A stretch of DNA of 64,000 bases from Albibacterium bauzanense (GCF_004339765.1 NZ_SMGO01000002.1:124001-188000); one strand, 5' to 3'; shown: positions 37,022 through 46,202, numbered from the stretch's first letter. Numbers and translations are program-made. The notes: generated from the sequence alone by a model not told the origin.

Positions 37022-38095
37022 TTATGCTTTCAGAAAGCTTGCTTCATTTAGAATCGATAATTGTTGTGCAACCTTACTTGCAATTTCCATAAAAATCTTA
37101 CCTACAATTGAATCATCATCCATTACAGCAGGAACACCAATATCTCCCGAGTCACTAATACTCTTAACGAGTGGAATTTCTCCTAAAAGAGGCACTTCAA
37201 ACCGCTCAGACAAATACTTTCCTCCTCCTTTTCCAAAAATATAATATTTATTATCAGGTAATTCTGCAGGTGTAAAATAAGCCATGTTCTCAATAATGCC
37301 TAAAAGAGGAATATTGATAGAATCCATTAAAAACATTCCTATACCTTTTGTTGCATCGGCAACGGCTACATTCTGAGGGGTAGAAACGACCACCGCACCG
37401 GTTATCGGGTAACCCTGTGCAATGGTAATATGAATATCGCCTGTACCAGGAGGAAGATCCACGATAAGATAATCCAATTCGCCCCAATCTGCATCGTTAA
37501 AAAGCTGCTTTACAGCTGAACTTGCCATAGGGCCGCGCCATGGAACGGGTTGATTCGGATCAGTAAAGAAGCCAATAGAAAGTAGCTTTAAGCCCCATTT
37601 CTCAATAGGAACAATTTTCTGTTTTCCATCTGCACCTAATACAGTGCCTGGCTTCATTCCTTCTAAACCAAACATAATTGGTAATGAAGGACCGTATATA
37701 TCTGCGTCGATTAATCCTGTTTTTGCTCCTTGAATACTTAAAGCCAATGCCAAATTGCAAGCAACCGTTGATTTACCTACACCGCCCTTACCTGACGATA
37801 CTAAAATTATATGTTTAACATTGGGTAACTGACTGTTCTTAGGTGCCACGACACGCGATGTCATATTAATTTTAACCTCAATATCTTTGGAAACAAAATG
37901 AGTTATGGCATTCCGGCAAGCGTTTTCAAGATGATCTTTCATCGGACAAGCAGGGGTTGTTAACTCCACACTGAAACTTAACGTATCAGGGGTTATTTCT
38001 ATATCTTTAATCATATTAAGGGTAACCAGATCTTTCTTGAAATCAGGATCCTCAACATAACTTAAAGCTTTTAAAACTTGTTCTTTCGTAATCAT
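37022..38095 (-). CDS. mrp: Mrp/NBP35 family iron-sulfur carrier ATPase
   Basis: The 357-residue P-loop ATPase begins with a MIP18/DUF59 domain (about 1-80). The Mrp core follows, with the deviant Walker A SSGKGGVGKSTVACNLA, LPPGTGDI, and a run near the end for the catalytic core. The CxxC of some Mrp proteins is not clear here. Family members load Fe-S clusters onto target proteins. It is followed by the NifU-like gene. Its promoter lies back to back with that of the transglycosylase gene. Confidence 0.9.
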   Translation of the reverse strand: MITKEQVLKALSYVEDPDFKKDLVTLNMIKDIEITPDTLSFSVELTTPACPMKDHLENACRNAITHFVSKDIEVKINMTSRVVAPKNSQLPNVKHIILVSSGKGGVGKSTVACNLALALSIQGAKTGLIDADIYGPSLPIMFGLEGMKPGTVLGADGKQKIVPIEKWGLKLLSIGFFTDPNQPVPWRGPMASSAVKQLFNDADWGELDYLIVDLPPGTGDIHITIAQGYPITGAVVVSTPQNVAVADATKGIGMFLMDSINIPLLGIIENMAYFTPAELPDNKYYIFGKGGGKYLSERFEVPLLGEIPLVKSISDSGDIGVPAVMDDDSIVGKIFMEIASKVAQQLSILNEASFLKA

Positions 38096-38109
38096 TACAC
38101 GCCCTCTAT

Positions 38110-38117
38110 TATTTTTG
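38110..38117 (+). promoter_or_regulatory. -7 promoter element (TATTTTTG) for the transglycosylase gene
   Basis: Exact TAnnTTTG on the plus strand, 31 nt before the TTG start. It lies only 4 bp from the opposite -7 element of mrp. Confidence 0.45.
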
Positions 38118-38121
38118 TTTT

Positions 38122-38129
38122 CAAATTTA
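38122..38129 (-). promoter_or_regulatory. -7 promoter element (TAAATTTG) for mrp
   Basis: Exact TAnnTTTG on the minus strand, 26 nt before the mrp start. It faces the transglycosylase promoter across 4 bp. Confidence 0.5.
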
Positions 38130-38148
38130 AGAAATAAGGCTCATAATC

Positions 38149-40269
38149 TTGAAAAACAACAGATTTTACGGATATTTACAGAATATTCTACATTCAATTA
38201 ACATTAAGACAGCAGAGATCAAACAATTGGACACTTTAATTTCCTTTTTCAGGAGGATACCGAAAAGATACTACAAGATAGCTGGTATTGTGGCAGGCTC
38301 CTTTATTGTGTTATTGACGGTTATTTCAATTATCGTTATCAATAAAAGAGATCCTCTGCTGAAAAGCGCTATCTTAAGAGCACAGGAAAAGGCCAATCAG
38401 GAATATCAGATAGACCTAAGCATTGGCAAGGCTTATTTCTCAGGATTGAGCGAGGTAACTCTTGAGAATGTAAAAGTGGTTCCACAAAAGGCAGATCAAT
38501 TAGCATCCATACAAACATTAACTGTTAGCATTAAAATACTTCCCCTGCTCTTTGGAAATACAAAGATTGCAGACTTAGGCCTGGAAAATGCTTCCATTAC
38601 TTTTGTTAAAAAAGACAGTATCAGTAATTACGATTTCATATTTCGCAAGAAGGACAGCACTGAAACTTCGACCAACAAGGAGCCACTCAACCTGGCAAAT
38701 GTTGCAGATAGAATGATTCATCAGGTGTTATTCAAGATACCTGATAATATGAAACTCAGAAATTTTGTGGTTAGCTATCAGGATGATAGTTTGCAACAAA
38801 GTTTAACAGTACCTGCTGCAGATATCGATGATGGTGAATTAACATCAACTATTCTGGTAAACCAGAATCAAGCAACCTGGTATCTGAACGGAGACCTTAA
38901 ACCGAATAAGAATAATTTATTCTTTCAGCTTACTGCAAAGGAGAAGAAAGTTGAATTCCCTCTGCTGGAAAAGAAATATGGCCTTAAATTGAATTTCGAT
39001 ACCCTTGAAGCACATTTAAAGAAAGTTAAATGGAATAATGGAAAAGAAGATTTCCAGATAAGTGCCAGCGGCAGGGTTGTCAACCTCTTAGTAAATCATT
39101 GGCGAATAGCTTCTAATAATGTGATTGTACCGAATGGATCAATTGATGCTGAAGTAATTATTGGTAAAGATTATATTGAGCTTGATAAAAACTCACAAGC
39201 AACGATTGCCAAGGTTACTGCAAAGCCTTATGCAAGATTTTCACTAAGTCCTAATAAGACCATTGCTTTGGGTTTAGAAGTTCCGGAAACGAAGGCTCAA
39301 GATGTCTTTGACTCATTTCCGGCAGGTTTGTTTGAATCGTTAGAAGGAATCAAAGTAAGTGGCACAATGAAATACAGTGCAGACTTCTTCTTAGATACAA
39401 AGAATCCAGATAGTGTTAAACTTCACTCCGCACTTCAAGAAAGCGGTTTCAAAATAAATGCATTTGGAAAAACAGACTTCTCCAAAATAAACTCACAATT
39501 TGTTTATACTCCCTATGAAGATGGGAAACCTGTTAGGGATATTATTGTAGGTCCGGATAATCCAAACTTTACCCCCCTAAATCAAATCTCCCCACTTTTA
39601 AGAAACGCTGTTCTTACTGCAGAAGACCCTTTGTTTTTCAGCCATGAGGGCTTTGAAGAAAGGTCTATTCGTGCCTCAATAGCTACTAATTTTAAAGAAA
39701 AAGCATTTAAACGGGGGGGTAGTACTATTTCTATGCAATTGGTGAAAAACGTGTTTTTAGATCGCGAAAAAACGATAGCCAGAAAGGTAGAAGAGATGTT
39801 GATTGTATGGCTGATTGAGCATAATAAGATTGTTAGCAAGCAGCGAATGCTGGAAGTTTATCTAAATGTAATTGAATGGGGAAGAAATGTTTATGGCATA
39901 TCTGAGGCATCTCAAAACTATTTCTTGAAGAAACCTTCTGAGTTGGATTTAGGTGAGAGCATCTTTTTGGCCAGTATTGTACCAAGCCCTAAAAATGGGA
40001 TCTATCGTTTTAATGAATATGGTGGTCTTAAACCTTTTTTAGCAAGCTATTTCCGGCTAATTGGATCGCTAATGGCAAATGATGGTATTGTAACACGCGA
40101 CTCCACACAAACCTATGGTTTTTATTCTGTAAGTTTACGAAATGCAGTACTTCCTACGCACAGTGTTCCTGACACCATCAGCCAGGATATTAACAAGGAA
40201 GATTTAGAGCGTGAAATAAAAGAAGCAGAACAACTTCTTCAAGATCTCTTTGGAACCAAAATCAATTAA
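38149..40269 (+). CDS. AsmA-like/GT51 fusion: monofunctional peptidoglycan transglycosylase
   Basis: The 706-residue protein has one N-terminal membrane helix (about 43-64). A long beta-rich region (about 70-450) follows, whose opening (YFSGLSEVTLENVKVVP, then TLTVSIKILPLLFG) reads like AsmA-family proteins. The last part is a GT51 glycosyltransferase (about 455-640) with catalytic Glu492 in LTAEDPLFFSHEGF, GGSTISMQLVKN and KVEEMLIVWLIE. It lacks a transpeptidase domain. The enzyme should polymerise lipid II into glycan. The start appears to be TTG. The hpt gene follows after 3 bp. The fusion is the unusual feature. Confidence 0.82.
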   Translation: MKNNRFYGYLQNILHSINIKTAEIKQLDTLISFFRRIPKRYYKIAGIVAGSFIVLLTVISIIVINKRDPLLKSAILRAQEKANQEYQIDLSIGKAYFSGLSEVTLENVKVVPQKADQLASIQTLTVSIKILPLLFGNTKIADLGLENASITFVKKDSISNYDFIFRKKDSTETSTNKEPLNLANVADRMIHQVLFKIPDNMKLRNFVVSYQDDSLQQSLTVPAADIDDGELTSTILVNQNQATWYLNGDLKPNKNNLFFQLTAKEKKVEFPLLEKKYGLKLNFDTLEAHLKKVKWNNGKEDFQISASGRVVNLLVNHWRIASNNVIVPNGSIDAEVIIGKDYIELDKNSQATIAKVTAKPYARFSLSPNKTIALGLEVPETKAQDVFDSFPAGLFESLEGIKVSGTMKYSADFFLDTKNPDSVKLHSALQESGFKINAFGKTDFSKINSQFVYTPYEDGKPVRDIIVGPDNPNFTPLNQISPLLRNAVLTAEDPLFFSHEGFEERSIRASIATNFKEKAFKRGGSTISMQLVKNVFLDREKTIARKVEEMLIVWLIEHNKIVSKQRMLEVYLNVIEWGRNVYGISEASQNYFLKKPSELDLGESIFLASIVPSPKNGIYRFNEYGGLKPFLASYFRLIGSLMANDGIVTRDSTQTYGFYSVSLRNAVLPTHSVPDTISQDINKEDLEREIKEAEQLLQDLFGTKIN

Positions 40270-40272
40270 AAG

Positions 40273-40806
40273 ATGAGACTTAATATTGATAAAAAGGAAT
40301 TTGGATTAATCATAGAGCACGATCAGATAAAAAAAAGAATACGGCTCATTGGTACACAGATTAATGTTGCCTATGAAAAGCAAGTTCCTGTTTTTATCGG
40401 TGTCTTAAATGGGTCTTTTATGTTTATGGCAGACCTGATGAAAGAAATTGATATTGCAGCTGAGATCTGTTTTATTAAGCTAGCTTCTTATGAGGGAGAA
40501 ACTAGAAAAGATGAAGTACAAGAAATTATCGGATTATGTGTTGATATTAAAGATAGAGAGGTTGTTATCATCGAAGATATTATTGATACCGGGAATACGC
40601 TCAATTACTTATTAAAACGAATAAAAGAAAAAGAACCCGCATCCATTTCTATATGTACCCTTTTGTTAAAGCCGAAAAAGCTTCAGCATCAATTTAAGAA
40701 TATTGCTTACGTAGGATTCGAAATACCCGATGATTTCGTAGTAGGCTATGGAATGGATTATAATGGCCTGGGAAGAAACTTAAAAGATATTTATAAAGCG
40801 TATTGA
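40273..40806 (+). CDS. hpt: hypoxanthine phosphoribosyltransferase
   Basis: The 177-residue purine salvage enzyme joins hypoxanthine or guanine to PRPP. The PRPP loop VVIIEDIIDTGNTLNYLL is diagnostic, with PVFIGVLNGSFMFMADL earlier and VGYGMDYNG near the end. It begins 3 bp after the transglycosylase gene and ends 41 bp before psd. Confidence 0.93.
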   Translation: MRLNIDKKEFGLIIEHDQIKKRIRLIGTQINVAYEKQVPVFIGVLNGSFMFMADLMKEIDIAAEICFIKLASYEGETRKDEVQEIIGLCVDIKDREVVIIEDIIDTGNTLNYLLKRIKEKEPASISICTLLLKPKKLQHQFKNIAYVGFEIPDDFVVGYGMDYNGLGRNLKDIYKAY

Positions 40807-40823
40807 GTAGTTCAGCTTATTAT

Positions 40824-40831
40824 TATCTTTG
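40824..40831 (+). promoter_or_regulatory. -7 promoter element (TATCTTTG) for psd
   Basis: Exact TAnnTTTG match, 16 nt before the psd ATG, so the leader is short (about 12 nt). Confidence 0.55.
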
Positions 40832-40847
40832 CTCAAAATAACATAAC

Positions 40848-41525
40848 ATGACCATACATAAGGAAGGATATACATCTATAGCCATTTGTGTTTTATTTAT
40901 ATTTGTGCTTAATGCGCTTGTTCATTACTATGCCCCAAATAATGGGATATTGACCTGGTCGGTTTACCTTTTATCTGCCTTCCTTTTTATTACTGTACTT
41001 CAATTCTTTAGAAGTCCGAAACTGACCGTTACTCAAAATGATTTTTATATCTTAAGTCCTGCCGATGGAAAGGTAGTTGTTATTGAAGAAACCGAGGAAA
41101 CGGAATATTTTAATGAGAAACGCATCCAGGTTTCAGTATTCATGTCGCCTGTTAATGTTCACAGCAACCGCAGCCCTATTTCCGGCATTATTACTTATTT
41201 CAAATATCATCCTGGTAAATATTTAATGGCATGGAACCCAAAGTCTTCAACTTTAAACGAACGTACAACGATTGTTGTTAAGAATAAAGGTGTAGAAATA
41301 CTTTTCAGACAGATCGCCGGAGCTCTTGCCCGACGTATTGTTTGGTATGTAGACGAAGGTAAAACAGTAAGCCAGGGCGAAGAATTCGGCTTTATAAAAT
41401 TCGGTTCCCGAGTAGATGTATTTTTACCCTTAGGAACTAAGATCAACGTTAAACTTGGCGACAAGGTTCAAGGCGGAAAAACAGTATTGGGCGAGTTTAT
41501 AAAAGTCGAAGCATCTGCTAAATAA
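40848..41525 (+). CDS. psd: phosphatidylserine decarboxylase
   Basis: The 225-residue pyruvoyl enzyme makes phosphatidylethanolamine. Two N-terminal membrane helices (about 10-27 and 33-52) are followed by the catalytic domain (SPADGKVVVIEE, MSPVNVHSNRSP). The self-cleavage Gly-Ser lies in FGSRVDVFLP, as in the short archaeal-type Psd rather than the LGST of E. coli. It is followed 10 bp later by a kinase gene. PE is the main zwitterionic lipid in this group. Confidence 0.92.
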   Translation: MTIHKEGYTSIAICVLFIFVLNALVHYYAPNNGILTWSVYLLSAFLFITVLQFFRSPKLTVTQNDFYILSPADGKVVVIEETEETEYFNEKRIQVSVFMSPVNVHSNRSPISGIITYFKYHPGKYLMAWNPKSSTLNERTTIVVKNKGVEILFRQIAGALARRIVWYVDEGKTVSQGEEFGFIKFGSRVDVFLPLGTKINVKLGDKVQGGKTVLGEFIKVEASAK

Positions 41526-41535
41526 ACATCAGGCA

Positions 41536-42561
41536 ATGAAATTCAGATCGTTAATAATCTTAAATGCCGTACTGGTTTCACTTGCTATCGCATTGGTAAA
41601 CTTCTATTTCCAACGCGATGTTTTCTATCTGATTATAACCTTCATAAGTTCATTAATTATCAGCTTTTGCTTTTTCTATTTTTTAATGGAACGCTATATC
41701 TATAGCAAGATTAAAATCATTTATAAATTGATTCATCATTTAAAACTAGGAAAAGATTTAAAGGATAATTTAGGAGAACAAATAAGTAGAGACCCGATAG
41801 GCGATGTACAGAAAGAGGTTAGAGAATGGGCAATTGATAAAAAAGAAGAGATTGATGCATTGAAGAATCAAGAGAAATTCCGTCGCGAATTCCTTTCTAA
41901 TATTTCACATGAATTTAAAACACCTCTTTTCACTATTCAAGGCTATATTGATGCCTTACAGGATGGTTTAATTGAAGAAGACCCGCTTTTAGCAAACAGC
42001 TTTTTAAACAAAGCCGCTAATAATCTGGACCGATTAAGCTATCTGATCAAAGACATTGATGAAATTTCTAAATTAGAAAGTGGGGAACTTCCCATTAACT
42101 TTCAGCAATTCGATATTATATTGCTCATTAATGAAGTTCTGGAATCCTTGGAGCTTAAAGCACAAAAACACAAAATCAAACTGGTATTTAAAGATAAACT
42201 AAAGGGTCATACCATGGTATTTGCTGATCGAGAGAAAATACGCCAGGTATTGATCAACCTGATCTCTAACTCTATTAAATACGGTAATGAAGATGGGAAA
42301 ACTACCGTTCGTATATTTGAACTACATGACCAAATTTTAGTGGAGGTAGCCGACAATGGTATTGGTATTGATGAGAAAAACCTGCCGAGAATCTTTGAAA
42401 GATTTTTCAGAACAGAGAAAAGCAGAGCGCGAGAAATTGGAGGATCCGGCCTGGGATTATCTATCGTTAAACATATTATGGAGGCTCACCAGCAAACCAT
42501 TTCTGTACGCAGTAAAGAAGGTGTTGGCAGTACCTTTGGTTTTACACTTGAAAAGAAGTAG
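41536..42561 (+). CDS. PhoR-like sensor histidine kinase without a periplasmic sensor
   Basis: The 341-residue kinase has two N-terminal helices (about 5-24 and 29-51) with a tiny loop between them, a linker, HisKA (His125 in LSNISHEFKTPL) and HATPase (NLISNSIKYG, DNGIGID, GGSGLGLSI). With almost no outside loop it probably senses within or near the membrane. The gene follows psd by 10 bp, and no regulator gene is beside it. It converges on the anti-sigma gene with 1 bp between. Confidence 0.9.
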   Translation: MKFRSLIILNAVLVSLAIALVNFYFQRDVFYLIITFISSLIISFCFFYFLMERYIYSKIKIIYKLIHHLKLGKDLKDNLGEQISRDPIGDVQKEVREWAIDKKEEIDALKNQEKFRREFLSNISHEFKTPLFTIQGYIDALQDGLIEEDPLLANSFLNKAANNLDRLSYLIKDIDEISKLESGELPINFQQFDIILLINEVLESLELKAQKHKIKLVFKDKLKGHTMVFADREKIRQVLINLISNSIKYGNEDGKTTVRIFELHDQILVEVADNGIGIDEKNLPRIFERFFRTEKSRAREIGGSGLGLSIVKHIMEAHQQTISVRSKEGVGSTFGFTLEKK

Positions 42562-42562
42562 T

Positions 42563-43198
42563 TTAAAACTTAATCTTTAGCTCCCCAGATTCACCTTCCC
42601 ATAGAGGGCCTTCCTGTAACAGCCTGATCAACTCTTGTGATGTCTGTAAGTTACTCGAAGAAATGATTTTGACATTCTGTGGTTGATTATCTTTTACTTC
42701 AAAGTATAAACTTACTTCTTCTCCCTCACCTATCTTTACTCCATTTACACTCAGATAGTCATTGAAACTTACCCAGCCATCCTTTGGCACGATGGAGCCA
42801 CTTACAAGTGTAGCATTGGCTTTATCCTGTATATGCACCTCCATGCCAATCTGAGACCCTTTGTTAGCTGAGTTCGATACTTGCGGAGTATTAGTCATCC
42901 AAAACAACACTCCAATAACGATTAGCATAACACCAGCCACACTGGCAACCGTTAACCGTTGAGCAGTAAAATAAAATCTATTCTTTTCTGTTTGTTGAGC
43001 TTCTATCCTGCTTTCTAATTGCTGCTGAAGAAGACTTAACTGCTTATGATTGATGTTCTTAGTAAGACGAAAACCTTCTATAGCATCATGAAGCATCGCA
43101 TCTTCCAGAGCATCGCGCTCTAATTGATGCATATCTTTGGCACTTAACCTGCCCTCTAAATATTGTTGAATATATAATATATCGTATTGTTTACTCAT
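42563..43198 (-). CDS. membrane anti-sigma factor-like protein
   Basis: The 211-residue protein has an N-terminal cytoplasmic part (LEGRLSAKDMHQLERDALED-like, about 10-45) common in Bacteroidota anti-sigma proteins. One membrane helix (about 83-101) and a 100-residue periplasmic domain follow. No zinc HxxxCxxC signature is seen. Its start overlaps the ECF sigma gene by 8 bp, which is the strongest argument that it binds that sigma factor. It is not a FecR type. Confidence 0.72.
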   Translation of the reverse strand: MSKQYDILYIQQYLEGRLSAKDMHQLERDALEDAMLHDAIEGFRLTKNINHKQLSLLQQQLESRIEAQQTEKNRFYFTAQRLTVASVAGVMLIVIGVLFWMTNTPQVSNSANKGSQIGMEVHIQDKANATLVSGSIVPKDGWVSFNDYLSVNGVKIGEGEEVSLYFEVKDNQPQNVKIISSSNLQTSQELIRLLQEGPLWEGESGELKIKF

Positions 43199-43763
43199 AG
43201 GTTTTATCCATGCAAATTTTTAAATTCCGTTTACCATTTTGAATATAGCTTTTTACCTGATTCATGCTAAAGTTTGTAATCTCTGAGATCTCTTTATAGC
43301 ACTTCTCTTCCAGGTAAAATAAACGAACGCATACCCTTTGTTCTTCATTTAATTGCTCAATACAATTCTCCATCTTTTGGAGCTGTTCTTCATGGTCATT
43401 CTCACTGCTATCTGGATGCAAAAATGCTTCGCTTTCCATAAAACTTTCATCAAATAGAACTTCAGGTTGTTTACCTGTAGCCCGAAGCTGCATTAAACAA
43501 TGATTGCGTGCAACTGTATACAACCATGCCTTAAAATTCTCAACACGGTGAACCCGTAACTTCTTAATCAAAGATTCAAAGATCTGCATAACGGCATCTT
43601 CACTCTTAGTCGTATCCTTCAGGTATTTTAGGCAAAGTCCGAATATTAAAAACATGTAAGGCTCATAGAGCTTGCCTAAAACTTCTAAATCTCCAGTTTC
43701 ATAAAACTCTTTAAGCCAGGCAGCTTCTTGTTTGGCACTTTGACTTTCTTTATTTATTTTCAT
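43191..43763 (-). CDS. ECF RNA polymerase sigma factor
   Basis: The 190-residue sigma-70 member has region 2 (about 35-95: FGLCLKYLKDTTKSEDAVMQ, and FKAWLYTVARNHCLM) and region 4 (about 130-185: YKEISEITNFSMNQVKSYIQ). It overlaps the downstream anti-sigma gene by 8 bp and is co-transcribed with it. The -7-like element upstream, TATACTTG (43776-43783), has one mismatch. The trigger and regulon are unknown. Confidence 0.92.
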   Translation of the reverse strand: MKINKESQSAKQEAAWLKEFYETGDLEVLGKLYEPYMFLIFGLCLKYLKDTTKSEDAVMQIFESLIKKLRVHRVENFKAWLYTVARNHCLMQLRATGKQPEVLFDESFMESEAFLHPDSSENDHEEQLQKMENCIEQLNEEQRVCVRLFYLEEKCYKEISEITNFSMNQVKSYIQNGKRNLKICMDKTYE

Positions 43764-43851
43764 TTTTGGCTATAACAAGTATAACCATTTTATTGTTCAA
43801 TTAAGCACAGCCTTTCTCCATTTGTTGGTTTTTTAATGTAATTTCGTAACG

Positions 43852-44334
43852 ATGGAATACAATGGAATAACATTTACCGAAGATATGATTTGGGCCCTGG
43901 CAATAACCATGGTTATTTACTATACGGTCCTTGCATTTTATTGCCATACATTAAAAAGGACTTTAGACCTCATAGCCGAAGGAAACAGATTTCTTAAGCC
44001 TAAATTAGCATGGCTGGCTATGATTCCGATTTTTAATATCTACTGGAATTTTGTAATTGCATCTCGCATGTCAGATTCGCTTACCAACGAATTTTACGAT
44101 CGCAAAATACCCGAAGAAGAATATCCCGGAAAAGTCACTGGAACCACCTATGCTATTTTAATAGCCTTAGCTAACTTCCCCGTTTCTCAAGGGCTTTCAG
44201 TATTCACTGGATTATTCTCTCTCTATTTCTTTATCAGGTACTGGATTAAGATTGATAATTTTCGTGTACTCTTAAAAGAGCACAACCGCTATCTTATGTT
44301 ACAAAAGGAATCAAATGAGCATGAAACTACTTGA
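43852..44334 (+). CDS. small multi-pass membrane protein of unknown function
   Basis: The 160-residue protein has about four membrane helices (about 10-30, 50-68, 102-120, 122-142). It contains LAWLAMIPIFNIYWNFVIAS, a pattern I loosely associate with DUF4328-type proteins; the match is weak. A near-consensus -7 element TAATTTCG lies 5 nt before the ATG. It overlaps the Nif3-like gene. It diverges from the ECF sigma gene across 88 bp, so a link to it is possible. Confidence 0.7.
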   Translation: MEYNGITFTEDMIWALAITMVIYYTVLAFYCHTLKRTLDLIAEGNRFLKPKLAWLAMIPIFNIYWNFVIASRMSDSLTNEFYDRKIPEEEYPGKVTGTTYAILIALANFPVSQGLSVFTGLFSLYFFIRYWIKIDNFRVLLKEHNRYLMLQKESNEHETT

Positions 44335-45418
44335 AATCACATCTTTTCTAGAGAACTTTGCACCATTAGAATGGCAGGAAGATTATGATAATTCAGGTCT
44401 GATTGTAGGCAGGCCAGATCAGGAAATTAATCAGGCTCTGATTTCTTTAGATTGCACTGAAGCTGTGATTGATGAGGCAATTCAATCTAATTGCAACTTA
44501 ATTATCTCTCATCATCCCATTGTATTTAAAGGAATGAAACGCTTCAATGATGCCAGCTATATCGAACGTGTAATTTCCAAAGCTATTAAACATGGCATCG
44601 CATTATATGCTATCCACACGAATCTGGACAACATACAACTTGGCGTAAACCAGCAGATCATGAATCGCTTAGGCATTCAAAAACCTTTAATACTTTCACC
44701 CAAAGAAGGGGTTCTTAAAAAACTGTCCGTATTTGTACCAAATACCCATGCTGCACAAGTACGAAATGCTTTATTTGCTGCCGGAGCAGGAAATATTGGC
44801 AATTATTCCGAATGCAGCTTTAATATCGATGGAACGGGTACCTTCTTCCCAAAAGAGAATGCTAATCCATCGCTTGGAGAAATCGGCATTCGTGAAGAGG
44901 CCAAAGAAACTTCAATTGAAGTTATATATCCAAAGCACCTGGAGCGAAGTATATTGATCGCCATGTTTGAAAGCCACCCTTATGAAGAAGTAGCCTATAA
45001 TATCTATTCTCTCTCAAATACCTATCAGGAAATAGGTTCTGGCATGGTCGGCAATTTATCAGAGGCATTATCAGCAGATGATTTTCTCGCTTATCTAAAG
45101 GAGAAAATGCAAGTTTCTGTTATTCGTCATACTCAGAAATTGAAGAAAAATATCCAACGTGTTGCTGTTTGTGGCGGCGCCGGAAGCTTCCTATTGAGAC
45201 AAGCAATTCGTGCTGGAGCTGACGCTTTCATTTCAGCCGACTTTAAGTATCATGAGTTTTTTGATGCAGAAAATAAAATAATGATTGCAGATATCGGACA
45301 TTTTGAAAGTGAGCAATTTACACAACATTTATTGTTGGAAAAAATCCGAAATAAATTCCCTAACTTTGCAATCCGAATAACAATTGAGAATACGAACCCC
45401 ATAAAATATTATTTTTAA
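44315..45418 (+). CDS. Nif3-like dinuclear metal-centre protein
   Basis: The 367-residue NIF3/YbgI-type protein shows the metal-ligand sets SHHPIVF, HTNLDN and the C-terminal IGHFESEQF. An inserted middle domain (about 130-230) makes it the long form. Hexameric rings with a di-metal site are known; the reaction is unclear, though a role as GTP cyclohydrolase-like or hydrolase has been proposed. An alternative start is ATG 44321. The next gene starts in the stop codon (TAATG). Confidence 0.9.
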   Translation: MSMKLLEITSFLENFAPLEWQEDYDNSGLIVGRPDQEINQALISLDCTEAVIDEAIQSNCNLIISHHPIVFKGMKRFNDASYIERVISKAIKHGIALYAIHTNLDNIQLGVNQQIMNRLGIQKPLILSPKEGVLKKLSVFVPNTHAAQVRNALFAAGAGNIGNYSECSFNIDGTGTFFPKENANPSLGEIGIREEAKETSIEVIYPKHLERSILIAMFESHPYEEVAYNIYSLSNTYQEIGSGMVGNLSEALSADDFLAYLKEKMQVSVIRHTQKLKKNIQRVAVCGGAGSFLLRQAIRAGADAFISADFKYHEFFDAENKIMIADIGHFESEQFTQHLLLEKIRNKFPNFAIRITIENTNPIKYYF

Positions 45419-46161
45419 TGGAAAAAACTGTAGAGCAGAAGTTACAAGCATTGTGGAACCTGCAAACCATTCATACACAAATAGATAAAATTCATCAAGT
45501 TCGTGGCGAACTTCCTATCGAAGTAGCTGATCTTGAGGATGAAGTAGCTGGCCTGGAAACTCGTATTGAGAAAATACGAACTGAGCTTGATAGCTTAGAG
45601 GATACGATTGTTAATCGTAAAAATCAGATTAAGGATGCTCAAGCTGCCATCAAAAAATATGAAACTCAACTTGGTGATGTAAAGAACAACCGTGAATACG
45701 ATGCTATTACAAAAGAAGTTGAGATACAAGGTTTAGAAATACAAGTTCAGGAAAAGAAGATCCGCGAGCTCGAATACGAAATCACGACCAAAACTTCTAA
45801 ATACGAGAAAGCCCAAGCTGATATCGAAGAACGTAAAAAAGATCTGGCTGTAAAGAAAGAAGAGCTAGCTAATATTACCGGTGAAACTGAAAAGGAAGAA
45901 CAGAACCTATTAGCAAAAGCAGAAAAAGCCGAGAAGAAAATTGAAGAAAGATTATTGATAGCTTACCAGCGTTTACGCAAAAATGCGAAGAACGGTCTGG
46001 CTGTAGTAACCATTGATCGTGATTCTTGTTCAGGTTGTTTTAATCAAATTCCACCACAAAGACAACTTGATATCCGTCAACGTAAAAAGATCATTGTCTG
46101 CGAACATTGTGGCAGAATCTTAGTCGACGAAGAATTTACACACGAATCAACTAACGCATAA
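45418..46161 (+). CDS. coiled-coil C4 zinc-ribbon protein
   Basis: The 247 residues form a long antiparallel coiled coil (about 20-190) followed by a zinc ribbon with SCSGC and VCEHCG Cys pairs (CxxC...CxxC). This is the zf-RING_7/YbgI-linked family often found next to Nif3 genes. It may bind nucleic acids; the role is not known. The ATG overlaps the stop of the Nif3-like gene by 1 bp, so they are translated together, and a strong terminator follows. Confidence 0.9.
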   Translation: MEKTVEQKLQALWNLQTIHTQIDKIHQVRGELPIEVADLEDEVAGLETRIEKIRTELDSLEDTIVNRKNQIKDAQAAIKKYETQLGDVKNNREYDAITKEVEIQGLEIQVQEKKIRELEYEITTKTSKYEKAQADIEERKKDLAVKKEELANITGETEKEEQNLLAKAEKAEKKIEERLLIAYQRLRKNAKNGLAVVTIDRDSCSGCFNQIPPQRQLDIRQRKKIIVCEHCGRILVDEEFTHESTNA

Positions 46162-46163
46162 CA

Positions 46164-46191
46164 AAAAAACCCACGCAAGCGTGGGTTTTTT
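46164..46191 (+). terminator. intrinsic terminator
   Basis: A perfect GC-rich inverted repeat AAAAAACCCACGC (46164-46176) / GCGTGGGTTTTTT (46179-46191) with a very tight loop and a T run. It closes the Nif3/zinc-ribbon operon. Confidence 0.88.
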
Positions 46192-46202
46192 GCTGAATAG
46201 CT

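Noticed and set aside
36684-37244. Plus-strand open frame of 186 codons
   Set aside because: It is antisense to the NifU-like and mrp genes, whose motifs are clear, and its product resembles no protein family.
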